Shown one piece after another: positions 24,401 through 36,400 of a DNA stretch of 64,000 nucleotides (its first letter is position 1; every line of letters starts with the position of its first letter). The notes under the pieces are model-generated. The model searched no databases. It had not been told where the DNA came from and saw only the letters and a list, made by a program, of their open reading frames with translations. Origin of the DNA: Chryseobacterium fluminis (GTDB lineage Bacteria; Bacteroidota; Bacteroidia; Flavobacteriales; Weeksellaceae); NCBI RefSeq assembly GCF_026314945.1, contig NZ_CP111121.1:1302001-1366000 (forward strand). The letters run 5' to 3'. A program made the position numbers and the translations under genes.

Positions 24401-27400
24401 TACCGGAAACGGTTTGGTGTACGATCTGCAAAGGCACACCACTGTAATCATTGGTAAAGCTGGTACGTAAAATGGCATATCTGTTAACCAGCTCATTATA
24501 AGCCTGTTCTACGGCATTAATACTTAAATTGCTAAAGTGCAGCTTATAGGAAAGCTGTTCAAAATACATATGACTTGACTGATCTACCAGCCAGTGATAA
24601 TACAATCCCTGCTGCAATGGTGAAAGCTCATAAATATCCTCAACATTATTATCTTTATTAAGCACTGCTAAGTCTGAATAACTTAATTCGCTATAAGTAA
24701 GATCTGATGGTGTTAGACGGTTTTCTTTAACTTCCGATAATGTTCCGATAAGATTTGACAACTCCGCTTCGTAGGCAGCAATGAGTCTGGCTATGGTATC
24801 GTCTTTAAAAGCCTGTTCTGAATAACGAATCGACATATTTAACTGATCAGAAACCATCATTCCTGAAACGTCAAGTAAGATTTCACTTGAATTATTGGCA
24901 GTATCTGATGTTGCCCCAATGTTTTCTGATGAGAATTCAAACAGGGATTCTCCTTCTTTATTGATTCCCGCATTGCTGCCAAAATCTCCTAAATAGTTAA
25001 ACTGAATACCTGGAACAAGTTCATTGGCAAAGCGTTTGTCGAGGTAGTTCAGAATCCCATACCCCACTCCTTTATTAGGAACCTTGCGCAATGATTCTTT
25101 AACACCGATTAATTCATGACCTTTGGACGATGACAGATCCAGCACGAAAGGATACACACTGGTAAACCACCCAACCGTTCTTCCGATATCAATACCATCG
25201 ATAATTTCCTCACGGCCATGCCCTTCCATTTTCAAAACACTCTTATCAACCCCAAAAACAGTTTGAATCGCCAGTCCGAGTGCTGTTAATAAGACATCAT
25301 TGATCTCGGTATTATAAACATGATGAACCTGGGTCTGAAGTTTCTCCGTCAAAGATTTATCAAGAGTAAAATAAGAAGCCTTATCCCTTAATGAAATTTC
25401 TCTGCCACCATCGTAATCCATTGGCAATAACCCTATGGGTTCTTTGGAAACTTCATCCCAATACCATCGTTCCGACCGCATCTTTTCGCTTTTGGCATAT
25501 GCTTTCTGAACCGAAGCCCAACGCTGAAACGAATCTGTTTTCAAAGGCAGATTAATTGGTACATTTCTTTGGTAGGACTCATACAAATGAGATAAATCCT
25601 CAAACAAAATACGCCATGAAACTCCATCAATGACAAGGTGGTGAATCATAAGCGCTAAACGGTCTCCGTCTGACATCCTGAAATGTCCAACATGAAACAA
25701 AACGCCTGATCCAATATCAAATCCTGACTGCAGATCATTACCAATGCTGCGCAATGATTCTAATTCAGCCTCTCTGGAATCTGACCGTAAATCATAAAAA
25801 CTAATTTTATAATGTGCTTCTGAATTATCTTCATTGTATTGCGTCCATAATCCATCTTCTTCCTTATACACCATACGCAAAGCATCATGATGCCTAACGA
25901 GGTCAGCTATGGATTTCTCTAAAACAGACGGATCAATCTCTTTCTGGCTCCTTAATAGCACAGACTGATTGTAGTAATTTTTATTAGGGATTTGCTCACT
26001 TTCAAAGAAAAATTGCTGGATCGGAGTCAATACAACACTACCTTCTACTTCTGACTGATCAATCTCGACGGTATCCAATTCTAATAACTGGGCAAGATCT
26101 TCTATGACAGGATTACGTAATAACTGTACTATTTTTAGCGTATATCCGTGCTGTTTCAAACCTGAAACAATCTGAATAGACTTAATAGAGTCTCCGCCTA
26201 AATTATAAAAATTATCTTTTACACTGATCCGGTCTTGTTTAAGGACTTTAGACCACACGTCTACCAACAGCTCTTCTTCTTTGGTTCTTGGAGCAAGATA
26301 TTCTTCTTTAATCATATCTGCTTCACCAACTTCAGGTAAACGCTTACGATCCACCTTACCATTCTGTGTCAAAGGTATACTCTCCAATTCCACATAATAA
26401 CCCGGAACCATATAGTCCGGAAGTGCTTCACTTAGCCTTGACTTTAAATCTTTTTTATCGACCTTATCATCAGATACATAGTACGCAACAAGATATTTAT
26501 CGGAAGATTCTCCTTTTACAACAACAACGGCCTGTTTTAATTCCTGAATGTTATCTAGTAAACAACTTTCTATCTCTCCCAGCTCTATTCTATATCCTCT
26601 GATTTTAACCTGGTCATCTATCCTTCCTAAATACTCCAATTCACCTGAAGGCAAAAATCGCACTAAATCTCCTGTTCTGTACATCCTTTCATTTTCATCA
26701 AAAGGACACGGAATAAATCTTTCAGCATTTATTTCCGGACGATTCAAGTACCCTCTGGCAACTCCTTGCCCGGATACATATAATTCTCCGGATCTGCCGT
26801 AAGGCAATAATGCCTGCTGCTTATCGAGTATATAACAATTCGCGAAAGCTAATGGCTGACCAATATTGCTGACAGGAGAAGATAAGCTTTCATCAGTTAA
26901 CAATTTGTAAGTAACGTGTACGGTAGTTTCAGTAATTCCATACATGTTAATCAGCTTAACCTCCGGGTTGCTCTCTTTCCATAGTTTTAATTTAGCGGGA
27001 TTCAGGGCCTCACCACCAAAAACTACATAACGCAGAGAAGGTACTTTATAATCGAATGCAATAAAATTATAAAATGCAGAAGGCGTCTGACTAAATACGG
27101 TTACATTATGGTGTGCCATTAATGTAGCGGCCAGTTCCTGATTACGAACTTCTTCGTTACTTAGAATCAAAATATTACCACCTGTTAGCAGTGCTCCAAA
27201 AATCTCCCAAACAGAGAAGTCGAAGCAATAAGAATGAAAAAATGACCACGTATCTTTTTCGGAGAATTCAAACTCCAAAAAGCATGAATTTAATAAACTT
27301 ATTACATTACCATGCTCTATCATTACACCTTTTGGCTTTCCGGTAGTACCGGAAGTATAAATGATGTACGCTAAGTCTGTTGGTTTAATTACGCTCTCCG

Positions 27401-30400
27401 GATTAGAACGGTTATATTTCTGCTTTTGATTCATAAATAACGCCAGCTCAATATCATCCATGATGATTTTGCTTTGCGTATCGTCGATCATAAAATCTAT
27501 TCGGTCCTGTGGATAGTTAGGATCCATCGGTACATAAGCTGCTCCGGATTTTAGTATTCCTAAAATAACAACAATCATGTTTTCATTTCTATCCAACTTA
27601 ACGGCGACTAAATCACCGGACCCGATACCATAAGCAGACCTTAAATATCCTGCCAACTGATTAGAACGTTCATTGAGTTCTCTATAAGTAAGTGATCTTT
27701 CTTCAAAAACAACAGCAATACCATCCGGCGTTTTCTCAACCTGATTCTCAAACAATTCTATTATCGTCTTATCATTCTGATGAGCAACTGCTTTATCTTT
27801 AAACTCATGCAATAGAATCCTTTTTTCTTCAGTGGTCAGGTAATCGATACTTTCTAATGATGTTGAAGGGCTGGCAATGGAACTATTGATTATATTTTCA
27901 AAATGATCAAAGATTCTATCTATTAAAAGGCTGTCATAAATATCAGTATTGTATCGGATTGAAAGAAATAATCCTGTTTCTTTTTCAACAAAATTGAAAC
28001 TTAGATCAAACTGCGCTGTTTTGTTTTCAAAGGGATAGTTTTCAACCTGTAAGCCGGTTAATTCTTCTTCACTAGCTATTGTCTTTAGCTGACCCTGATT
28101 TTGTAAAACGACCAAAACATCAAATAAGGCAGAGCGGCTTGCATCACGTGTCAGGTTCAGTTTTCCCACCAGATCATCAAAAGGATAACTCTGATGTTCA
28201 TACGCTCCCAACAAAGCTTCTTTTTCTTTATCTAACACAGTCAAGAAATTATCATTATCATTAACTGTAGACCTAACGGCTAACGTATTTAGATATAAAC
28301 CAATCTGATTCTCCAGATCCGGGTGATCTCGTCCGGCTACCGGCGTTCCAATGATCATATCATTCTGCCCGCTATATTTATGCAATAAAACCTTTATTCC
28401 GGCCAATAAAGTCATGAATAAAGTTGCATTATTGTCTTTTGAAAACTGGTTAATGGTATCTCCAAATCCCTTTGAGAACATCTTATTTACAGAAGCCCCA
28501 TTAAACGTCTTCGTTAAAGGACGTGCCTTAAAGCTTGGCAATTCTAACACAGGTAATTCTCCTTGAAACTGTTTTAACCAGTATTTCTCTGATGATTGGT
28601 ATTTTTCTTTTTGAATAACATCATTGATCCACACCGAATAATCCTTGTATTGAATTTTTTGTACCGGTAAATTTATTATCTTACCCTCTATTAGTGAATT
28701 ATAAATAGTGACAACTTCTTTTGTCATTAACTCCATAGACCACCCATCACCAATAATGTGGTGCATTGAGATAAAAAATACGAAATCTTTTTCCTGGCTT
28801 TTTAGTATAGAAGCACGAACGAGAGGTGCCTGTTCTAAATCAAATGCAATCGAGTTCTCCGATTTTAAATAATCCAGGATATCATTTTCTTTGTCTTCAT
28901 TCAGACTAAAATCTAAATATTTAACACTGAAATCTAGGGCATCAACCTCTGTAATGAACTGATGAATGTCTTTGTCTTCTGTGAATTTGAACGACGTCCT
29001 TAAAATCTCATGACGGCTGAGCAAAATTGTAAAAGATTCTTGAAATTTCTGAAGATTTAAATCTCCCCTGAGCCTGATAGCAAAAGGCATATTGTAAGCC
29101 AGAGATCCTCCTTCAAGCTGACTTAAAATCCAGAATCTTCTCTGTGAAGATGTTAAGGGATAAGACTGTGAAATGGGCGCTAATGGTATTGATAAATAAC
29201 CGGAATCGAACATTTTCTTACTTAAGCCCCCGATGGTTGGTTCCGAAAAGAAATCTTTATAACTTACAGAACTTCCCAACTGCTTCTGAATTCTATTAAT
29301 CACTTGAGAAACGATTAAACTATGGCCTCCAAGTTCAAAGAAATTATCGGTGGTACCTACTTTTTCAAGCTTTAAAACTTCTTCCCATATCGCAGCCAAT
29401 TCTTTTTCAACGCCCGTTACCGGCTCAACAAATTCTTTTCGGATCATATCCTCTGAGGATATTGCAGGAAGGGCATTACGATCTATTTTCCCTATTGATG
29501 TCAAAGGAATAGCATCCAGCTGAACATAATAAGAAGGCAACATATAATCCGGCAATAATTTGCTCAAATTACTCTGCAGTTCTTTTTTGTCTATATTATC
29601 ATCAGATACATAATAAGCAACCAGAACCTTATCTTCCTCAGTTCCTTTTGTTACGACAACTGCCTGTTTTAAGGCCTTGGAACTCTGAAGCAAAATCGTT
29701 TCTATCTCTCCCAACTCTATACGGAAACCACGGATTTTTACCTGATGATCTTTTCTTCCTAAAAATTCTATATTACCATCCGGCAGCCACCTGCCCAAAT
29801 CTCCGGTGTCATACATTCTGAGACCCTCTTCAAAAGGATTATCCATAAACTTCTCAGAAGTAAGATCTTCACGGTTCAGATAGCCCCGGGCAACGCCGCC
29901 TCCTGACACATAAATCTTTCCTGCCACTCCTACAGGTAATAATTGTGCACCCTTATCATCAAGAATATATACCTTAGAATTCAGAATAGGCTTACCGATG
30001 ATACTTTTTTTACTGTTGTAATTAACATCAACGATCCAGTTCGTTGAATCAATCGTATTTTCTGTGGGCCCATATGCATTATAAAAACGGGCATTCATTT
30101 TAGCCTTCTTTAAATGGCGGGTATTTAATACATCACCTCCGGAAACAACATGTTTTAATGTTTTTAAATTATAGAATTTTTCACTGTAATCAGGATTAGA
30201 CAACAGGTCATTTAATAAGGACGGCGGCATATTTACTTTTGTAATACTATGCTTATCAACCAATTCTATTAAACACTCATGGATACTTTCATAAAACTCC
30301 TTATGGGCTATTACGCTCTTTCCTCCTGTAAGAAGCGGAATTAAATACTCTTCAATAGCTCCGTCAAAACAATAGGATCTATAGAACAAAGTAGCATCTG

Positions 30401-33400
30401 ATTCCGATAATGTAAAGAATGACTGATAATAACTCATCCTGGAAACCAGATTCCGGTTTTCTACCATTACTCCTTTTGGATTACCCGTTGTTCCAGAGGT
30501 ATAGATGATATACGCTAAGTTACTGGAAGTATTGTTCTTTTTAGGATCAGAGGCAGAATATTGATCTCTTACTGCATAAAATGCAGTAAATTCTGCTTCA
30601 TCAATGATCGCCTTGCTTCTTGAGTCACTTTCCATATACTGAATTCTTTCTTCAGGATAATTGACATCAATGGGCACATAAGCTCCTCCGGACTTTAATA
30701 TAGCTAACACAGCAATGATAACTCTTTCGCTCTTGTCTAATTTTATGGCGATCAGATCATCTGGCCGGATGGAATATTTTCCTCTAAGATAGATACCCAG
30801 CCTATTGGCTTCCTCGTTGATCTGACGATAGGTAAACTGCTGATCTTCAAAAATAACAGCTATATGGTCAGGTGTTTTCCTAACCTGTTCTTCAAATATC
30901 TCAATGATTGTTTTCTCACGATCAAAGTCTACTGTTGTATCATTGAAATCATGCAGTAAAATACCTTTTTCTTCGGTCGTTAAGTAATCGATACCTTCTA
31001 ATGATATTGAAGGGCCAGCAATGGAACTATTGATTATATTTTCAAAATGATCAAAGATTCTATCTATTAAAAGGCTGTCATAAATATCAGTATTGTATCG
31101 GATTGTAAGAAATAAGCCAGCCTCTCTCTCAACAAAAATAAAACTTAGATCAAATTGAGTTGTATTGTCTTCAAAAACATAGTTTTCAACCTTTAACCCT
31201 TTTAATTCTTCTTCACTAGCTATTGTCTTTAGCTGACCCTGATTTTGTAAAACGACCAAAACATCAAATAAGGCAGAGCGGCTTGCATCACGTGTCAGGT
31301 TCAGTTTCCCCACCAGATCATCAAAAGGATAGCTCTGATGTTCATACGCTCCCAATAAAGCTTCTTTTTCTTTATCTAACACAGTCAAGAAATTATCATT
31401 GTCATTAACTGTAGACCTAACGGCTAACGTATTTAGATATAAACCAATCTGATTCTCCAGATCCGGGTGATCTCGTCCGGCTACCGGCGTTCCAATGATC
31501 ATATCATTCTGTCCGCTATATTTATGCAATAAAACCTTTATTCCGGCCAATAAAGTCATGAATAAAGTTGCATTATTATCTTTTGAAAACTGGTTAATGG
31601 TATCACCAAATCCCTTTGAGAACATCTTATTTACAGAAGCCCCATTAAACGTCTTCGTTAAAGGACGTGCCTTAAAGCTTGGCAATTTTAGTACCGGCAA
31701 TTCTCCTTGAAACTGCTCTAACCAGTATTTCTCCGATGATTGGTATTTTTCTTTTTGAATAACATCATTGATCCATACCGAATAATCCTTGTATTGAATT
31801 TTTTGTACAGGCAGATCTATTGTTTTATCTTCTATTAATGAGTTATAAATGGCTACCATTTCTTTTGTCATTAACTCCATAGACCACCCATCACCAATAA
31901 TGTGGTGCATTGAGATAAAAAATACAAAATCTTTTTCCTGGCTTTTTAGTATAGAAGCACGAACGAGAGGCGCCTGTTCTAAATCAAATGCAATCGAGTT
32001 CTCCGATTTTAAATAATCCAGGATATCATTTTCTTTGTCTTCATTCAGACTAAAATCCGAATATTTAACACTGAAATTTAGGGCATCAACCTCTGTAATG
32101 AACTGATGAATGTCTTTGTCTTCTGTGAACTTGAACGATGTTCTTAAAATCTCATGACGGCTGAGTAAAATTGTAAAAGATTCTTGAAATTTCTGAAGAT
32201 TTAAATCTCCCCTGAGCCTGATAGCAAAAGGCATATTGTAAGCCAGAGATCCTCCTTCAAGCTGACTTAAAATCCAGAATCTTCTCTGTGAAGATGTTAA
32301 GGGATAAGACTGTGAAATGGGCGCTAATGGTATTGATAAATAATCGGAATCGAACATTTTCTTACTTAAGCCCCCGATGGTTGGTTCCGAAAAGAAATCC
32401 TTATAGCTTACAGAACTTCCCAACTGCTTCTGAATTCTATTAATCACTTGAGAAACGATTAAACTATGGCCTCCAAGTTCAAAGAAATTATCGGTGGTAC
32501 CTACTTTTTCAAGCTTTAAAACTTCTTCCCATATCGCAGCTAATTCTTTTTCAACGCCCGTTACCGGCTCAACAAATTCTTTTCGGATCATATCCTCTGA
32601 AGATATTGCAGGAAGGGATTTTATATCTGCTTTCCCATTCGTAGTTAATGGAATATTTTCTAATTCAACATAATAATTCGGAACCATATATTCCGGAAGC
32701 ACTTTGCTTAACCTTGACTTCAAATCTTTTTTATCAACCTTATCAGTACAAACATAGTAAGCGACAAGGTATTTATCCGAAGATTCCCCTTGTACTACAA
32801 CTACAGCTTGTTTTAGTGCCGTAGAACTTTCCAGTAAATGACTTGCGACCTCTCCCAGCTCTATACGGAAACCACGGATCTTAACCTGATCGTCTTTCCT
32901 TCCCAAATATTCTATATTACCATCCGGAAGCCACCTGCCCAAATCTCCGGTATCATACATTCTGAGACCCTCTTCAAAAGGATTATCCATAAACTTCTCA
33001 GAGGTAAGGTCATCACGGTTCAGATAGCCCCGGGCAACGCCATCCCCGGAAACATAAATCTTCCCTGTAACTCCTACAGGTACAAGATGTAATTCTTCAT
33101 CTAAAATATAAGCGGTACTGTTTGAAATAGGTTTACCTAAAGGAATGGTTGTATAATCTGAATGACTGATAGGATAAGTCAAAGAAAAAGTGGTGTTTTC
33201 TGTGGGCCCGTACCCGTTTGTAATTTCTATATCCGGAAAAGAATTATATAATCTTTTTACATGGTGCGGAGAAACAACATCACCACCGACTATGATCTTT
33301 TTTACATTCCTGAATACTTCTATATCGCTGTCTACTACAAAACTAAACCATGACGCTGTCATCCAAAAGCTGTCAACTTCATTGATTCTAATGACTTCTT

Positions 33401-36400
33401 TCAGCTTATCAATCTGTAACAGATTATCCTGGGTGGCAAGAACTAATTTAGCCCCGTTCAATAGGGTTCCAAAATATTCTAAAATAGTAGCGTCAAATGA
33501 TATGGCTCCCGTACTTAAAAGGATATTTTCTGTATTTAAAGTAAAATAAGAACCGGGTTTAACGAGTCTTACCACACTTTTATGTTCTACCATAACCCCT
33601 TTAGGATTACCGGTTGTTCCGGAGGTATACATTACGTAAGCCAGATCTGTTGAAGTGTTTATGCTCAAAAGATTCTCATCACTATATTCTGTACTTTGAA
33701 TACTGAATTTTGAAAATTCCTCTTCATCAATAACCACTTTACTCCGGGTATCATTTTTAATAAAATCAATTCTATCCTGCGGATAATTCGGATCAATAGG
33801 AACGTAAGCGCCACCTGATTTTAAAATACCCAGAATGGCAACAATCAGTTTTTCGCTTCTCTCTAATTGTATTCCAACCAGATCATCAGAAGCAATACTA
33901 TAATTAGATCTTAAATAGGCAGCCAATTGGTTAGAACGCTCATTTAACGCTCTATAAGTAAGCGATCTTTCTTCAAAAACAACAGCGATATGATCGGGTG
34001 TGTTCTCAACCTGCTCCTCAAACAATTCTGTTATTGTTTTATCGCTCGGATAGGCAACTGCTGTATCGTTAAAACCTAACAATCTTTCAACCTGATTATC
34101 AGAAATATACTCTATGTTGCCAATACTTACTTCTGATGTATTGATTAATGCTGTCAGTAATAACTTAAAATTAATTATTAAATCTTTTATTGTATCAGCA
34201 TCATAGATATCCGTATTATAGTTGATTTGAAGCATTAAATCTTCATCCACTTCTTTACAAATTATTTCTAGATCAAATTTTGATAATACTTCTGTACATT
34301 CCTCAATAATTTCACTTTCATATTGTGGTGCTGATTCTTCAGATTGCTCTCCTGCATTCTGTAATATCAGCATGATATCAAATACCGGATTTCGACTGGT
34401 ATTTTTTGCGATATTCAGATCCTCAACCAATCTGTCAAAAGGATATATCTGATTTTCCAGATCCTTTAAAGTATTTTCCTTAATCCTGCTGTATAGCGTC
34501 CGGAAACTTTCTTCCGGATCGACTTCATTTCTTAAGGCAAGAGTATTAACAAAAAACCCGATCTGATTTTCTAGATCAATATGATCTCTTCCTGCAACCG
34601 GACTTCCTACCAGAATGTCTTTTTCAAGTGTATATTTGTATAATAAAACATTCCAGATTCCTAATAAGCTTATAAACAGAGTACCATCTTGTTCTCTGGT
34701 AAATTGGCGCAAATTACTTACCTGCTCCTTTGTAAGAAACGTTTTTAGCGTTTTACCGGTATAGGTTTTGATATTTGGTCTTCGCTTTTGTGATGGTAAT
34801 TCTATTGTTGGTAAATCTCCAGACAGTTTATTCAGCCAATACTGTTTTGCTTTCAGAAAAGGTTCTTCGTTAAATTGCTGCAATTGCCAAGCTGCATAAT
34901 CTTTATATTGAATTCTTAATTCCGGTAATGAGATTTCAGTACCGTGCGTAAAGAATTCATAATACGCTACAATATCTCTTTTAACAATACTCATAGACCA
35001 TCCATCACTGATAATATGGTGCATGTTATAATAAAAGATATACTTGTCTGACGCCATTTTGATAATACTGGTTCTCAATAGAGGACCATTTTCTAAATCG
35101 AAAGCTCTGCTTCTGTCTTCTTTAATATAATTCGACAGTAAATCCTTTACATTTTCGGTTTTACTAAAATCTTCCTGGTTAATATTAAAATTGAGATCCT
35201 TTAGAGATAAGATTCTCTGATTAATCGAACCATTTTTATCTGAACAAAAGACAGTTCGCAAAATTTCATGTCTTTCTACTGTAGCATATATCGCTTTTTT
35301 AAAACTTTCTAAGTCTGTAATAGAATCAAGCTCCATTACAGATGACATATGATAAGCTAAAGATGCACCATCAAACTGGCTCAATAGCCATAATCTTCTT
35401 TGGGCATCAGAAACAGGATACATATCATTTTCAGCAACTTTTACTATTTCGTTAAAGTTATCTTTTAATGAGGATTCTATTAATAAGGCTTGCTGCTCCA
35501 ATACCGGGTTAGCAAATATTTGTTTTAACTCTAAACGTACGTTAAATTCTTTATGAATTGCACTGATAAGACGTGTAGCTTTTAAACTATGTCCTCCTAT
35601 TTCGAAAAAGTTATTTTTGATTCCAAATTCCTTAGTATTCAGTAGTCTTTTCCAAATTTCGAATAAATCAATTTCAATTGGGTTAGAAGGCGCTACTATA
35701 TCCTGTCCGTTATTTGTCAAATTATCTAATGGTGACGGCAATTTGGTTTTGTCCAATTTGCCGTTGCTATTAATAGGCAGCTCATCCATTTGAATGATAA
35801 ACGCCGGAATCATATATTCAGGAAGTTTAGCAGACAAATGCAGCTTTAAATCGTTTATGGTGGAATCGTCCTTAAAAGCAACATAAGCCGCAATACTTTT
35901 ATCTCCATCTGGCATTAAAACCAAATTGATTGCACTTTGTGTAACGCTTTGAAAGGAATCTATCTGTTTTTTAATTTCATCTAATTCTATCCTGTAACCG
36001 CGTACCTTAACCTGATCATCTATTCTTCCCAGATATTCTAATTCTCCTGAAGGCAGAAATCGAGCTAAATCTCCTGTTCTGTACATCTTTTCATTTTCAT
36101 CAAAAGGACACGGAATAAATCTCTCTGCATTTATTTCCGGACGGTTCAAATATCCTCTGGCAACTCCCTGTCCGGATACATATAATTCTCCAGGTCTGCC
36201 GTAAGGCAATAATGCCTGCTGCTGATCTAATACATAACAATTCGCAAAAGCTAGTGGTTTACCAATATTACTCACAGCAGATGATAAGCTCTCATCGCTT
36301 AATAACTTGTAGGTAACATGTACAGTTGTTTCTGTAATTCCGTACATATTAATAAGTTTAACCTCCGGATTATTTTCTCTCCATAGTTTTAGTTTAGCCG

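Larger units (their letters stand above)
14500..26030 (-). repeat. Three-fold E-C cassette repeat, period about 4.5 kb
   Basis: The E domain of modules 4, 5 and 6 and the C domain that follows each are copies of one another. The same E-domain bases recur at 25631, 21119 and 16589 (spacings 4512 and 4530), and the C-domain active site recurs at the same spacings. The third C domain is the most divergent. The A domains between the cassettes are of three different types. Confidence 0.8.

Noticed and set aside
14500..34100. Regularly spaced repeats as a possible CRISPR array or mobile element.
   Set aside because: The repeats are kilobase coding segments within one frame, and there are no terminal inverted repeats, transposase or short spacer structure.
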